A DNA stretch of 64,000 nt, taken from contig CAXUDP010000005.1 in assembly GCA_964249735.1 (NCBI GenBank), forward strand, positions 4,104 to 68,103, written 5' to 3'. A program made the position numbers and the translations under genes. The stretch's first letter is position 1; each line of letters begins with the position of its first letter. The notes under the pieces are model-generated. The model was given only the letters and a program-made list of their open reading frames with translations, was not told the DNA's origin and searched no databases. Positions 9,241-18,690 of this stretch are shown here, in pieces. The DNA is from Lichenicola sp964249735 (lineage in GTDB: Bacteria > Pseudomonadota > Alphaproteobacteria > Acetobacterales > Acetobacteraceae).

Positions 9241-10026
9241 CTAGGCCGCCTTGCTGAACAGGCGGTGGAAGTTGGCGGTAGTGAGGGTGCCGAGCGCGTC
9301 GTCGCTCAGGCCCCGGACACCGGCGAGCACGGACGCGGTGTAGGCGACGAAGGACGGTTCGTTGCGCTTGCCGCGCCTCGGTGCAGGCGCGAGATAGGGC
9401 GCGTCGGTTTCCACCAGCAGGCGGTCGGGCGGGATCCGGCCCGCGATCCGGCGCAGCTCGTCGGATTTCGGGAAGGTCAGGATTCCGGAGAAGCTGACAT
9501 AGCCGCCGAGCGACAGGGCGGTCCGTGCCAGGGCCTCGCCGGAGCTGAAGCAGTGCAGCACGAAGCGGAACGGGCCGCCCGCTTCGTGCTCCTCCGTCAG
9601 GATGGCCGCGACGTCCTGGTCGGCATCCCGCGCGTGGATGACCAGCGGCAGGTCGGCGATCCTGGCGGCACGGAGATGCGCGCGGAAGCTGTCCTGCTGC
9701 AGCGGCCGCACTGCCGGCTCGCCGTGGAAGTAGTCGAGCCCGGACTCGCCGATGCCCACGATCCCAGGAGCGGAAGCCAGGCTGGCCAGCCGCTCCGGAT
9801 CCGGCACCGCCTCGTCGGCGACGTGATCGGGATGGGTGCCGACCGTGCACCATACCGCAAGGCCCGGGCGGGCGTGGCGGGTAAGGCAGCGGGTCAGCGG
9901 CGTGGCGGACAGCCGGGTGCCGATCGTCACCATCCCGCACAGGCCGGCCGCTTGTGCCCGGTCGAGCAACGCGTCGACCTCATCGTCGGCGAAGTGGTCG
10001 AGGTGGCAGTGGCTGTCGATCAGCAT
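9241..10026 (-). CDS. TatD family metal-dependent hydrolase
   Basis: A 261-residue TIM-barrel hydrolase of the TatD DNase/YcfH family. It starts MLIDSHCHLDHF (the H-x-H metal pair) and has GIGESGLDYF, VIHARDAD, VLHCFSSG and VETDAPYL, all TatD signature segments. TatD proteins are 3'-5' exonucleases or quality-control deacylases. It begins three bases beyond the metG stop on the same strand, so coexpression is likely. Confidence 0.94.
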   Translation of the reverse strand: MLIDSHCHLDHFADDEVDALLDRAQAAGLCGMVTIGTRLSATPLTRCLTRHARPGLAVWCTVGTHPDHVADEAVPDPERLASLASAPGIVGIGESGLDYFHGEPAVRPLQQDSFRAHLRAARIADLPLVIHARDADQDVAAILTEEHEAGGPFRFVLHCFSSGEALARTALSLGGYVSFSGILTFPKSDELRRIAGRIPPDRLLVETDAPYLAPAPRRGKRNEPSFVAYTASVLAGVRGLSDDALGTLTTANFHRLFSKAA

Positions 10027-10029
10027 GCG

Positions 10030-11577
10030 TCAGCCCGGACCCACGGTGGGGGTCTCGACGTGCCTGGGGAAGATGCCCTGGGGCGGTGGAAGCGCCACAC
10101 CGGCCTCCAACGGGACCACGAGTGCGGCAAGGGTGCGAGCCGCGGCGGGGACGCCGAGCTGGTCGAGCATACGGCCCATGCTGTCCGGCATGAACGGCTG
10201 CAGCACCGTTGCCACCTGACGCAGCACGTCGGCCAGCACGCGCAGCACCGAGGCCATGCGCCCGGGATCGGTCTTCCTTAACGCCCATGGCGCCTGGCGG
10301 TCGATATAGGCGTTGCTGGCCCGCACCACTTTCCAAACCTCCTCCAGCGCCTCGTGCAGAGCTTGCCGGTCGATCAGGCCGCGCAGGAGCGCGACGAGTG
10401 CGTCCGCCTGGGCCAGCAGCGCCTCATCCTCGGCGGTGACCTCGCCGTGCGGCGGCAGGCAGCCGCCGCAGTTGCGCGCGACCTGGGTCAACGTCCGCTG
10501 CGCCAGGTTGCCGAGGTCGTTGGCCAGCTCGACGTTCAGGCGGGAGATCAGCGCGCGCCGGCTGAAGTCGCCGTCGCCGCCAAACGGTACCTCGCGCAGC
10601 AGGAAGTAGCGCACCGCGTCGACGCCGAACTCGGTGGCCAGGGCACGCGGCTCGACCACGTTGCCGACCGACTTGCTCATCTTCTCGCCGTCCGCAGTCC
10701 ACCACCCGTTGGCGAACACCCGGCGCGGCGGCTCGATGCCGGCGGCCAGGAGGAAGGCGGGCCAGAACACGGCGTGGAAGCGGATGATCTCCTTGCCGAC
10801 CAGATGCAGGTCGGCGGGCCAGAATCGCCAAAGCGGCCCGTCCTGGTCGGGATAGCCGAGTGCGGTGATGTAGTTCACCAGCGCGTCCCACCACACGTAG
10901 ATAACGTGGTCCGAGTCGTCCGGCACGGGAACGCCCCAGCGGAAGCTGGTGCGACTGATCGACAGGTCCTTCAGCCCCTGGCGGACGAAGCTCAGCACCT
11001 CGTTACGTCGTCCCGGGGGCCCGATGAAGTCCGGGTTGGCATCATAGAAGGCGAGCAGCCGGTCCTGCCAGGCGGACAGGCGGAAGAAGTAGGAAGGCTC
11101 CGTGACCCACTCGACCGGGGCGCCGCTGGGTGCCACGCGGGTGCCGTCGGCGCGGAGCACCAGCTCGTCCTCGCCGTAGAAACTCTCGTCGCGGGTCGCG
11201 TACCAGCCCTCGTAGGCACCGAGGTAGATGTGGCCGTCCTGCTTCAGGCGGCGCCACAGCGCGGCGCAGGCCCGGAGGTGTCGCGGCTCGGTAGTGCGGA
11301 TGAAGTCGTCGAACGACACGTTCATGGCGCGCGCCATGTCGCGGAAGTCGGCGGATACCCGATCGACGAAGTCCTGCGGGTCGACGCCTGCGGCCAGAGC
11401 GGCCTGCTCGACCTTCTGGCCGTGTTCGTCGGTGCCGGTCAGGAAGAACACGTCATGGCCGTCGAGCCGGTGCCAGCGCGCCATCACGTCGGCAGCGATC
11501 GACGTATAGGCATGGCCGACATGCGGCGCACCGTTCACGTAGTAGATCGGGGTGGTGATGGTGTAGCGCTGTGTCAT
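10030..11577 (-). CDS. metG: Methionine--tRNA ligase
   Basis: Charges tRNA-Met with methionine, a cytoplasmic essential step. The 515-residue class Ia synthetase has the HIGH-type signature HVGHAY near residue 18 and the KMSKS loop in EKMSKSVGN near residue 300. The connective-peptide region around WYATRDESFYGEDE has no Cys pairs, so this is the knuckle form without a zinc-binding CxxC, and there is no C-terminal EMAP/tRNA-binding domain. Both features fit the short alphaproteobacterial MetRS type. Its ATG overlaps the holB stop by four bases, indicating translational coupling. Confidence 0.96.
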   Translation of the reverse strand: MTQRYTITTPIYYVNGAPHVGHAYTSIAADVMARWHRLDGHDVFFLTGTDEHGQKVEQAALAAGVDPQDFVDRVSADFRDMARAMNVSFDDFIRTTEPRHLRACAALWRRLKQDGHIYLGAYEGWYATRDESFYGEDELVLRADGTRVAPSGAPVEWVTEPSYFFRLSAWQDRLLAFYDANPDFIGPPGRRNEVLSFVRQGLKDLSISRTSFRWGVPVPDDSDHVIYVWWDALVNYITALGYPDQDGPLWRFWPADLHLVGKEIIRFHAVFWPAFLLAAGIEPPRRVFANGWWTADGEKMSKSVGNVVEPRALATEFGVDAVRYFLLREVPFGGDGDFSRRALISRLNVELANDLGNLAQRTLTQVARNCGGCLPPHGEVTAEDEALLAQADALVALLRGLIDRQALHEALEEVWKVVRASNAYIDRQAPWALRKTDPGRMASVLRVLADVLRQVATVLQPFMPDSMGRMLDQLGVPAAARTLAALVVPLEAGVALPPPQGIFPRHVETPTVGPG

Positions 11578-12557
11578 CGCTCGCTCAGCAGGTCCAGACT
11601 CGACAGCAGTGCCTGCCTCTTGTCCAGGTTGAACCGGTCCGTCTCGGCACGGATGCGATGGAGGTCCTGCCAGACTGCCAGCCAGTCGGTTCCGGATATG
11701 GGGGCGGGGCCGCCGCGACGGACGGTTTCGCGTATCCGCTCGGATATGGCATCCGCAAGCAGCGTCAGGAAGGTCGCGAAGCCCTGCTCCTTGCGCAGGA
11801 TCCGATCTGCCAACTCATAGCCGGCGACACCGGAGGCGCCGCCATCCAGCAGATCACGTACCAGCCCCGCCGTCGCGACGCCCTCCTCCCCGGCCAGCGC
11901 GACGGCTCGTCCCGGCGCACCGTGCGCAAGCTCCGCCAGCACGCGCCGGCTTCCTTCGTCCTCTTCCGGCAGCAGGCGCGCGAGGACGAGCATCATCTGC
12001 GGCAGGTCGAGTGGAGCCAGACGCAGCAGGCGGCATCGACTGCGCAAGGTGGCGAGCAGGCGGCCCGGGCTGTTGCTGACCAGGACCAGCACCGCGCGCG
12101 GCGGCGGCTCTTCCAGGATCTTGAGCAGCGCGTTCGCCGCGTGCCGGTTGAGCAGGTCGGCGTCATCGAGGATCACCACCCGCCAGCCGCCCTCCACAGC
12201 CGTCCGGCGGAGGAAGTCTCCGATCGGCCGCACGTCCTCGGCGACGATCTCCGTCCGGTGCCGTTGACGCTTCTCGTCGAAGGAGCGTCCGATCGCCAGC
12301 AGGTCGGCATGGGTTCCGGCGGCCACTCGCCGGAACACCGGATCGGTGTCGGCGATCGCGAGGTCGGTTCCCGGCCTGCCGGCGAGCAGCCAGCGCCCGA
12401 AGCGGAATGCCAGGGTTGCCTTGCCGATCCCGTGCGGGCCAGCGATCAGCCACGCATGGTGCAGTCGATGAGCCTTGGCTTCGGCAACCAGCGTCGCTTC
12501 GGCCGCCTCGTGTCCCACCAGCCACCCCTGCCCTCCTGGCGCAGTGGCAGGACTCAT
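11574..12557 (-). CDS. holB: DNA polymerase III subunit delta'
   Basis: Clamp-loader subunit of the replicative polymerase. The 327-residue protein has an AAA+ Walker A GPHGIGKAT near residue 40, a Walker B-region strand VVILDDADLLN followed by ANALLKILEEPP, and the SRC motif in LRSRCRLL. It lies between tmk and metG with 4-base overlaps on both sides. The tmk-holB-metG-tatD arrangement is a widely conserved operon. Confidence 0.93.
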   Translation of the reverse strand: MSPATAPGGQGWLVGHEAAEATLVAEAKAHRLHHAWLIAGPHGIGKATLAFRFGRWLLAGRPGTDLAIADTDPVFRRVAAGTHADLLAIGRSFDEKRQRHRTEIVAEDVRPIGDFLRRTAVEGGWRVVILDDADLLNRHAANALLKILEEPPPRAVLVLVSNSPGRLLATLRSRCRLLRLAPLDLPQMMLVLARLLPEEDEGSRRVLAELAHGAPGRAVALAGEEGVATAGLVRDLLDGGASGVAGYELADRILRKEQGFATFLTLLADAISERIRETVRRGGPAPISGTDWLAVWQDLHRIRAETDRFNLDKRQALLSSLDLLSER

Positions 12558-13183
12558 CCGGAAAGGCGCTCCAGGACCCTGTCCAGCAGCACCAAGTGCA
12601 CCTGCTCCACGTCGCCAGCCGCATCGACGACCACGATCCGTTCCGGCGCCGCCCTGGCGACCTGCCGGAACCCCTCGGCGACACGCAGGTGGAAGGCCTC
12701 GTCCAGGCGCTCGTAACGGTCGGGGTCGGTGCCGCGGCTCGTCAGTCTTTGCCGCGACACCTCACGTGGCAGGTCGAGCAGCAGGGTCAGATCCGGCACG
12801 AGCGGGGTCAGCGCAATCAGCGCGTGGATGAAGGCGAGAGGCTCCGCCTCGCCGCGACCCAGTCCATATCCCTGATAGGCCAGCGTCGAGTCGAAGAACC
12901 TGTCGCAGATTACCACCTGCCCTCTGGCGAGCGCCGGGATGATCGTGTGCTCGACGTGGTCGAGCCGTGCCGCGAAGTGCACCAGGATCTCGGCGCGCAG
13001 GCTGAGTCCGTGATCTCCCTCGAGCAGCAGCGTGCGCAGTCGTTCGGCACCAGCGGCACCACCCGGTTCCCTGGTATGCAGCAGGCTGTGTCCGTCGCGT
13101 TCCAGCCGCTCGGCGAGCAGGCGCGACTGGGTAGACTTTCCGACTCCCTCGCCGCCTTCGAGCGTGACGAACACTCCGCTCAC
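12554..13183 (-). CDS. tmk: Thymidylate kinase
   Basis: Converts dTMP to dTDP with ATP. The 209-residue protein has FVTLEGGEGVGKSTQ (P-loop), the TREPGG nucleotide-binding motif, DRFFDSTLAYQG, and a LID region containing SRGTDPDRYE. The start is GTG at 13183, whose GTGA overlaps the stop of the upstream carboxypeptidase gene; a second GTG three codons later is possible. Its stop overlaps the holB ATG. Confidence 0.95.
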   Translation of the reverse strand: MSGVFVTLEGGEGVGKSTQSRLLAERLERDGHSLLHTREPGGAAGAERLRTLLLEGDHGLSLRAEILVHFAARLDHVEHTIIPALARGQVVICDRFFDSTLAYQGYGLGRGEAEPLAFIHALIALTPLVPDLTLLLDLPREVSRQRLTSRGTDPDRYERLDEAFHLRVAEGFRQVARAAPERIVVVDAAGDVEQVHLVLLDRVLERLSG

Positions 13184-14412
13184 GAGCCGCCGACGAAATG
13201 GTCGAGCACCGCCACAGCGCGTGCCGGCAGGCTCTTGCGCTCCACCGCGGCGCCGGCGACCAGGGGAACCTGGATGTCGGTGACGGAGGCACCGGAGATG
13301 GTGATCTGGCCGACCTGCTGACCGGTTCGGACCGGCGCCGGTATGGGAGCCTGGTAGTCGAGTGCAACCTTCACCCGGCCCTGCCAGCCGTGCGGCACCG
13401 TCACCAGCAGGTCGGCGGCGGCACAGACCGGAACGTTGGCCGCGACGCCAAGCCAGACCGGCGCCACCTCCAGCGGCTGGTTGCGTGTCAGCAGGTGAAC
13501 GTTCTCGAAGTTGGCGAACGCCCATCCCAGCAGCCGCTCGCCTTCGGCAGCACGGGCCTGCGAGGAAGGCAGCCCGTTGATCACCTCGATGATGCGGTTG
13601 CCGTTGCGCTCGGAGCTGACGCAGAGGCCGAACCCGCCGGCGTCGGTGTGTCCGGTCTTCAGCCCATCGGCAAGGCCCTTGTCGACCAGGACGTTGCGGT
13701 TGCCCTGGTTGATGTTGTTGAATTTGTAGTCTTTCTCGGAGAAGAAATGGTAGTCGTCGGGGAAGTCGGCGATGAGGTGATGGGCCAAAGTCGCGATGTC
13801 GCGGGCGGACATGAGATGGTCCGGATCCGGCCAGCCGGTGGCGTTGCGGAACTGGGTGTTCGTCATGCCGAGCGTCTTGGCCGTGGTGTTCATCTGCGCG
13901 ACGAACTGTTCCTCGGACCCGGCGATGCCTTCGGCCAGCACGATGCAGGCATCGTTGCCCGACTGGATGAGCATGCCGCGGATCAGGTCGGCGACTGACA
14001 CCTGGGCGCCGAGCGGCACGAACATCTTCGAGCCCTGCATGCGCCAGGCCTTCTCGCTGACCGGCAGCATCTGGTCGAGGCGCAGGCGTCCGGACTTGAG
14101 CATGCCGAACACGAGGTATGCGGTCATCAGCTTGGTCAGCGATGACGGCGGCATGCGTTCGTCGGCAGCCTTCTGGAGCAGCACGGCGTTGGTCTGGAAG
14201 TCGCTAATTAATGCCCAGCGCGCCTCAGTGTCGAGCGGCCCGACCGGTGTGTCAGCAGCCGATCCGGTCGGACCTGGCACCACGTCCGCCGCGGCGGATG
14301 GGGGCGGCGCCTTGGCCGCGCGATGCGGGCGTACGGCCGCAACTGCGGACGCGACAGAAAAAGGAAGCGCGAGGCTCCCGGCACCGGTCAGCAACAGCCG
14401 TCTGCTAGGCAC
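13180..14412 (-). CDS. D-alanyl-D-alanine carboxypeptidase (PBP5/6 type)
   Basis: Trims the terminal D-Ala of peptidoglycan stem peptides in the periplasm. The 410-residue protein has an N-terminal export signal (SRRLLLTGAGSLALPF, with an RR pair resembling a Tat signal), the active-site S-x-x-K in SSLTKLM, SxN in SGND and KTG in LKTGHT, then a PBP5_C-like beta domain at the C terminus. An Ala/Pro-rich segment (about residues 30-60) lies between the signal and the catalytic domain. It sits between an RlpA-like gene and tmk in a run of overlapping genes. Confidence 0.93.
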   Translation of the reverse strand: MPSRRLLLTGAGSLALPFSVASAVAAVRPHRAAKAPPPSAAADVVPGPTGSAADTPVGPLDTEARWALISDFQTNAVLLQKAADERMPPSSLTKLMTAYLVFGMLKSGRLRLDQMLPVSEKAWRMQGSKMFVPLGAQVSVADLIRGMLIQSGNDACIVLAEGIAGSEEQFVAQMNTTAKTLGMTNTQFRNATGWPDPDHLMSARDIATLAHHLIADFPDDYHFFSEKDYKFNNINQGNRNVLVDKGLADGLKTGHTDAGGFGLCVSSERNGNRIIEVINGLPSSQARAAEGERLLGWAFANFENVHLLTRNQPLEVAPVWLGVAANVPVCAAADLLVTVPHGWQGRVKVALDYQAPIPAPVRTGQQVGQITISGASVTDIQVPLVAGAAVERKSLPARAVAVLDHFVGGS

Positions 14413-14420
14413 TTCGATCC

Positions 14421-15329
14421 CTACTCGACGATGATACGTGCCCCGGTTACTCCGGCGCGACGGGCCTGGTCCAGAGCGGCATCCGCATCGGAGGTTCGCT
14501 GGAACGGCCCTTCGCGAACGATATACACGACTTGGCGCCCCTGCCCTTCACTTCTGACCGATCCTCCGAGTTCCGCCGCGACCTGATCGGCATAGCCACG
14601 CCGGCCGAATTGTCCGCCATCGATCCACAACGCTCCGGGATCGGGAACGCCCTGCTGCACGACCGGGGGCAGACGATCGTCGGCCGTGGCGTCCGCTGCC
14701 GTGATCGACCTGCCTCCCGAGACTCGATCTATGGCAGCGCCCGCCATGCCGCCCATATGGCCGCCCGGTGCCGGGAGCGACTCCTCCTGCACGCCTTCCA
14801 CCGGTGCCGCTGCGACGTCCAGGCGGGGGCCGCCGTCGGCTTTCTGGGAAGCAGCTTGGCTGCGAGCGGGATCGAGGGTGATGTCGACGCGGGCCGGAAC
14901 ACCGGCGATCATTCCGAGCCGCAGGGCTGCCCGCCGGGTCAGGCCAAGAACCCGTCCCTGCTGCGCCGGCCCACGGTCGTTCACCCGCACGAGGATCGTG
15001 AGGCCGTTCTCGAGGTTCCTGACCACGACGACACAAGGAAGTTGCAGCGTCTGATGCGCGGCTGCCATTGCATCCGGGTCGAACCCCTCCCCGTCGGCCG
15101 TGAGGCCACCGGGCGGCTCAGGGACGATCGTCGCAAGCCCGGTCGCATGATAGTCGAGCTGCTCCCTGGGATAGAACCAGGCTCCGCCCGCACCCTGCCA
15201 GGGCAGGCCTACGACGTAATGCGGCCTAGCCGGCGTAGCCAATGGCTCCTGGCGGCGATGACAACCGGTTATCCAGGCCAGCAGGCCGAGCAGGACAAGA
15301 CCGTGACGGATCCGCTGGCGTCCGATCAC
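14421..15329 (-). CDS. rlpA: RlpA-like septal ring lytic transglycosylase, SPOR-domain lipoprotein
   Basis: A 302-residue lipoprotein: signal peptide ending in the lipobox ITGC (Cys23), a double-psi beta-barrel domain with ILVRVNDRGP (about residues 110-120, containing the family Asp), a Pro/Gly-rich linker and a C-terminal SPOR-like repeat (about 240-300, QVVYIVREGPFQ). RlpA proteins cleave denuded glycan strands at the septum, and SPOR domains bind such glycans. The start is a GTG at 15329 whose GTGA overlaps the stop of the upstream transglycosylase gene. Confidence 0.85.
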   Translation of the reverse strand: MIGRQRIRHGLVLLGLLAWITGCHRRQEPLATPARPHYVVGLPWQGAGGAWFYPREQLDYHATGLATIVPEPPGGLTADGEGFDPDAMAAAHQTLQLPCVVVVRNLENGLTILVRVNDRGPAQQGRVLGLTRRAALRLGMIAGVPARVDITLDPARSQAASQKADGGPRLDVAAAPVEGVQEESLPAPGGHMGGMAGAAIDRVSGGRSITAADATADDRLPPVVQQGVPDPGALWIDGGQFGRRGYADQVAAELGGSVRSEGQGRQVVYIVREGPFQRTSDADAALDQARRAGVTGARIIVE

Positions 15330-16333
15330 GCCGCAGCGTTGCCGATAAGCCCTACCGCCAGGGCATAGAAGTCGGACGGGTTGTAGCGACGGATCACGTT
15401 GAAGTTCGAGTACACCATGAAGGCGTCGCCGCCGGCGCCGTCAGGCAGGAGAAGCGCGCCGCTCACATCACCCTGCGAGAACAGCGCTCCGTCCTGCCGG
15501 CGAACCCCGGCCTCGGTCCAGGAGGCCAGCGGCCGCGCCGTCTGGCGTCCAGCGAGCGACGGGGCGATCGGACGGGTCAGCGTCACCGGCTGGCCCCATG
15601 GCTCGCCTGCCGTCCAACCGCACCGGGCGAGATAATTGGCAATCGAGGCGAACACGTCGGCCCGGTCGGTCCAGATGTTTCTGCAGCCGTCGCCACTGTA
15701 GTCCACCGCATAGCGCAGATAGGAGCTCGGCATGAACTGCGGCTGGCCCATGGCGCCGGCGTAGCTTCCGAGCATCGATCCCGGTGCGACGTCACCATTG
15801 CCCAGGATGCGCAGCGCGTTCATCAGCTCGGCGCGGAAGAAACCCGCACGGCGGCCGTCATAGGCAAGTGTTGCCAAGGAATCCACGACGTTGAAGGAGC
15901 CGATGCGGGTGCCGAAGTTGGACTCCAGGCCCCAGATCCCGATCACCACGCGCGGATCCACGCGGTAGCGACGCCAGATGTCAGTCAGGAGCGTAAGGTT
16001 GTCCTGATAGGCTCCAGCCGCACCTCGTTCGCGGGCCGGCGAGATCACGCGGCTTCGATACTGGGCCCATGTGAGGGTGAACTCCGGCTGATGCCGGTCG
16101 AGCTGCAGGACATGCGCATTGGGCACCTCCAGCGCCAGGGCCACGTCAAGCACCGACGCCGGTACGCCTCGCTGCAAGGCCTCAGCTCGGACCTGCTGCA
16201 GGAACCCGGCATATGAGCCGTCTCCCCGAGGCGAGATCGGTTGACGGGTTCGTGCCGCCGCCGGTCCCAATCCGAGAGCGGCCGAGATACCGGCTGATGC
16301 TCCGGCAAAGGTCAGGACACGACGCGTGATCAT
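15326..16333 (-). CDS. Lytic murein transglycosylase (MltB family)
   Basis: Cleaves peptidoglycan glycan strands to 1,6-anhydro products. The 335-residue protein carries an export signal (ITRRVLTFAGASAGISAALG, with RR), the SLT_2-type catalytic motif GIWGLESNFG (Glu is catalytic) and the conserved AMGQPQFMPSSYLRYAVDYSGDG. The start is ATG at 16333; a longer in-frame reading to 16453 has an implausible N terminus. It begins an operon of at least eight overlapping genes extending to the MBL hydrolase; the 170-base divergent gap to the AsmA gene should hold promoters for both. Confidence 0.92.
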   Translation of the reverse strand: MITRRVLTFAGASAGISAALGLGPAAARTRQPISPRGDGSYAGFLQQVRAEALQRGVPASVLDVALALEVPNAHVLQLDRHQPEFTLTWAQYRSRVISPARERGAAGAYQDNLTLLTDIWRRYRVDPRVVIGIWGLESNFGTRIGSFNVVDSLATLAYDGRRAGFFRAELMNALRILGNGDVAPGSMLGSYAGAMGQPQFMPSSYLRYAVDYSGDGCRNIWTDRADVFASIANYLARCGWTAGEPWGQPVTLTRPIAPSLAGRQTARPLASWTEAGVRRQDGALFSQGDVSGALLLPDGAGGDAFMVYSNFNVIRRYNPSDFYALAVGLIGNAAA

Positions 16334-16503
16334 GCCCGAAGCTGTGCCACAAGCCCCTGTGTGGGACAACGCAGGGAAAAGAATTTGCGTATCAGTCGCA
16401 ACGGGGTGCGGAGCAGGAGGCAGTCCGGTGGCTGCCCTGTCGGCCATCCACAACCCGCAACCGGCCTATCAACCGGGCGTTGCTGCCGCGAACGGAGCGA
16501 GGC

Positions 16504-18516
16504 ATGGCGGTGGAGCAGACGGTAGCAACAACACGCCGTGGCAAGAAGCGTGGCCTGATCGTCTTTGGCGTCGCGATCCTGCTCATCATCCTCCTGATCA
16601 TCTTCTGGAGCTGGGACTGGTTCATCCCCCTGGTCGAGCGACAGGCCAGTGCGACACTCGGCCGGAAGGTGACGCTGGAACACCTCCATGTCCGCCTTGG
16701 CCGTGTCACCCGCATCGTGGCGGACGACGTCGTCGTCGCCGGAACCGACGCATTTCCGCATCCGCTCGCCACCACTCGGCATCTGACGATATGGGTCGAC
16801 GTGCTTCCCCTGATCCGCCACTCGCAGATCGTGCTTCACCTGATCGATCTGGACCATCCGACGATCGACGCTTCCGCAAGGGCTGACGGAACCAACAACT
16901 GGACGCTCGGCTCCGACGCTCCCGCCAAGACGAAGAGCGGCAAGTCCAGCCCGACGATCATCGGTGTGCTGCAGATCGAGGACGGGCAGGTACATGTCAA
17001 CGACGTCCCGCTGAAGGCCGACTTCAACGTCGCGGTCGATACGCGGAACACTCCGGACCCGGCAAAATGGCCGGTTCCCGCTGACCAGGGTCAGATCGTC
17101 GCCGACGCAAACGGCGCCTATGCCAGGCAGCCGATCGTCGGACGTTTCGTCGGCGGCGCCATCCTGTCACTGCGCGACAAGGATAAGCCTTATCCGATCG
17201 ACCTCAGGGTGGCGAACGGCCCGACCCATGTCTCCCTGGTCGGGACCATAGAGCAGCCCCTGACCTTTGGCGGTGCCCGTCTCAAGCTGCTCTTCGCTGG
17301 CCCGGACATGTCGCTCCTGTTCCCGCTGACCGGAGTGCCGATCCCCCAGACGCCGCCATACAGCGTGCAGGGCAATCTCGATTACGCGAAGCAGCGCATC
17401 TCGTTCCGGGACTTCGAGGGGCGCGTCGGGTCGAGCGATCTTGGTGGCACGATCACGGTTCTTCCCGCCCACATCCCTACTATCGACGCGACCCTGGCGT
17501 CCCGTCGGGTCGACCTCGCCGACCTTGGCGGCTTCATCGGGTCGAAACCTGGACATGCAGGTGACAAGAAAGAAGCACCGACCAGCAGCAAGAACAGCCC
17601 TGCCCGGTCCAACGGTGACGTCCTGCCGACGACCCCGTTCAACCTGCCGAAGATCCGCGCCGCCAACGTGCGTCTCTCCTACAAGGGTGAGCACATCGAG
17701 AACCCGAACCTCCCGCTGGACAACATCGTCGCCAGGCTGGAGATCCAGGACGGCAAGATCGACATGAAGCAGCTCGATTTCGCGGTCGGGACCGGTCGGA
17801 TCTTCAGCAGTGTCCTGATGGATCCATCCGGCAGGACGCTGCACACCCGGGCTCATGTCGATTTCCACCGCATCGACCTGTCCCGCGTGATGCAGGCGAC
17901 GCACACCTTTCACGGCCAGGGCGTGATCGGTGGCCAGGCGAACCTGACGACCGACGGCGCCTCCATCGCGGCGATGCTCGGCAACGGTTCCGGCGGTCTC
18001 ACGCTGGTGATGTCTGGTGGGGGGGACATCAGCGCCCTGCTTCCCGATATCGCGGGCCTGGAGTTCGGCAACGCCATTCTGTCGGCACTCGGCTTGCCGA
18101 ACCGGGCACAGGTGCAGTGCTTCGTGGCCGACATGCCGTTGAAAGAGGGCATCCTGTCTACCCAGACGCTCCTCTTGCAGACCACGGAAGCACGGACGGT
18201 GGGTCGGGGAACGGTCGACTTCAAGAACCAGACCATGGACTACAGCCTGACCACGAGGTCCACGCACTTCAGCGTCGGCTCGCTGCCGGGAGCTATCAAC
18301 ATCACCGGCAAGCTTGGCAAGCCAGGGATTTCTCCCGGAGCCGAGGTGGTGGCGAGAGCGGGCGCCGCGACCGGACTCGGCATCCTGCTGCCGCCGCTGG
18401 CGTTGCTCCCGATGATCCAGTTCGGGGTCGGCGACGCTGGTGCCTGCCAGGCCGCGCTGACAGAGATGAAGGACCATCCTGCCGCGCCGCCGTCATCGCG
18501 TCGCCGTTCAAGATAG
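16504..18516 (+). CDS. AsmA family protein
   Basis: A 670-residue envelope protein with one N-terminal membrane helix (about residues 17-37, rich in Ile/Leu/Val) and a long periplasmic AsmA-type beta-rich region. Typical traits are ASATLGRKVTLEHLHVRLG after the helix, repeated 'decompose and project' strands, and a C-terminal DYSLTTRSTHFSVGSLPGAINITGKLG-type segment followed by a Gly/Ala/Leu-rich tail. AsmA-like proteins move phospholipids between the two membranes. The start is ATG at 16504 with GGAGCGAGG just upstream; an ATG eight codons earlier is less likely. Confidence 0.85.
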   Translation: MAVEQTVATTRRGKKRGLIVFGVAILLIILLIIFWSWDWFIPLVERQASATLGRKVTLEHLHVRLGRVTRIVADDVVVAGTDAFPHPLATTRHLTIWVDVLPLIRHSQIVLHLIDLDHPTIDASARADGTNNWTLGSDAPAKTKSGKSSPTIIGVLQIEDGQVHVNDVPLKADFNVAVDTRNTPDPAKWPVPADQGQIVADANGAYARQPIVGRFVGGAILSLRDKDKPYPIDLRVANGPTHVSLVGTIEQPLTFGGARLKLLFAGPDMSLLFPLTGVPIPQTPPYSVQGNLDYAKQRISFRDFEGRVGSSDLGGTITVLPAHIPTIDATLASRRVDLADLGGFIGSKPGHAGDKKEAPTSSKNSPARSNGDVLPTTPFNLPKIRAANVRLSYKGEHIENPNLPLDNIVARLEIQDGKIDMKQLDFAVGTGRIFSSVLMDPSGRTLHTRAHVDFHRIDLSRVMQATHTFHGQGVIGGQANLTTDGASIAAMLGNGSGGLTLVMSGGGDISALLPDIAGLEFGNAILSALGLPNRAQVQCFVADMPLKEGILSTQTLLLQTTEARTVGRGTVDFKNQTMDYSLTTRSTHFSVGSLPGAINITGKLGKPGISPGAEVVARAGAATGLGILLPPLALLPMIQFGVGDAGACQAALTEMKDHPAAPPSSRRRSR

Positions 18517-18690
18517 GCTTTGCTCGGGAGCAGGCGTGAGAAAACAGGTGACGCGACCCGGCACCGGAGATATGCCACCGCACCCGGACCTGTCCGGACG
18601 GTGGTTGGCATCTCCGCCCGCCTGAGCGACGTGGAGATCCGGTAGGTGCCAGGTAGTTGCGTATCGTCGGTCATCCGGATTCGGTAGGAC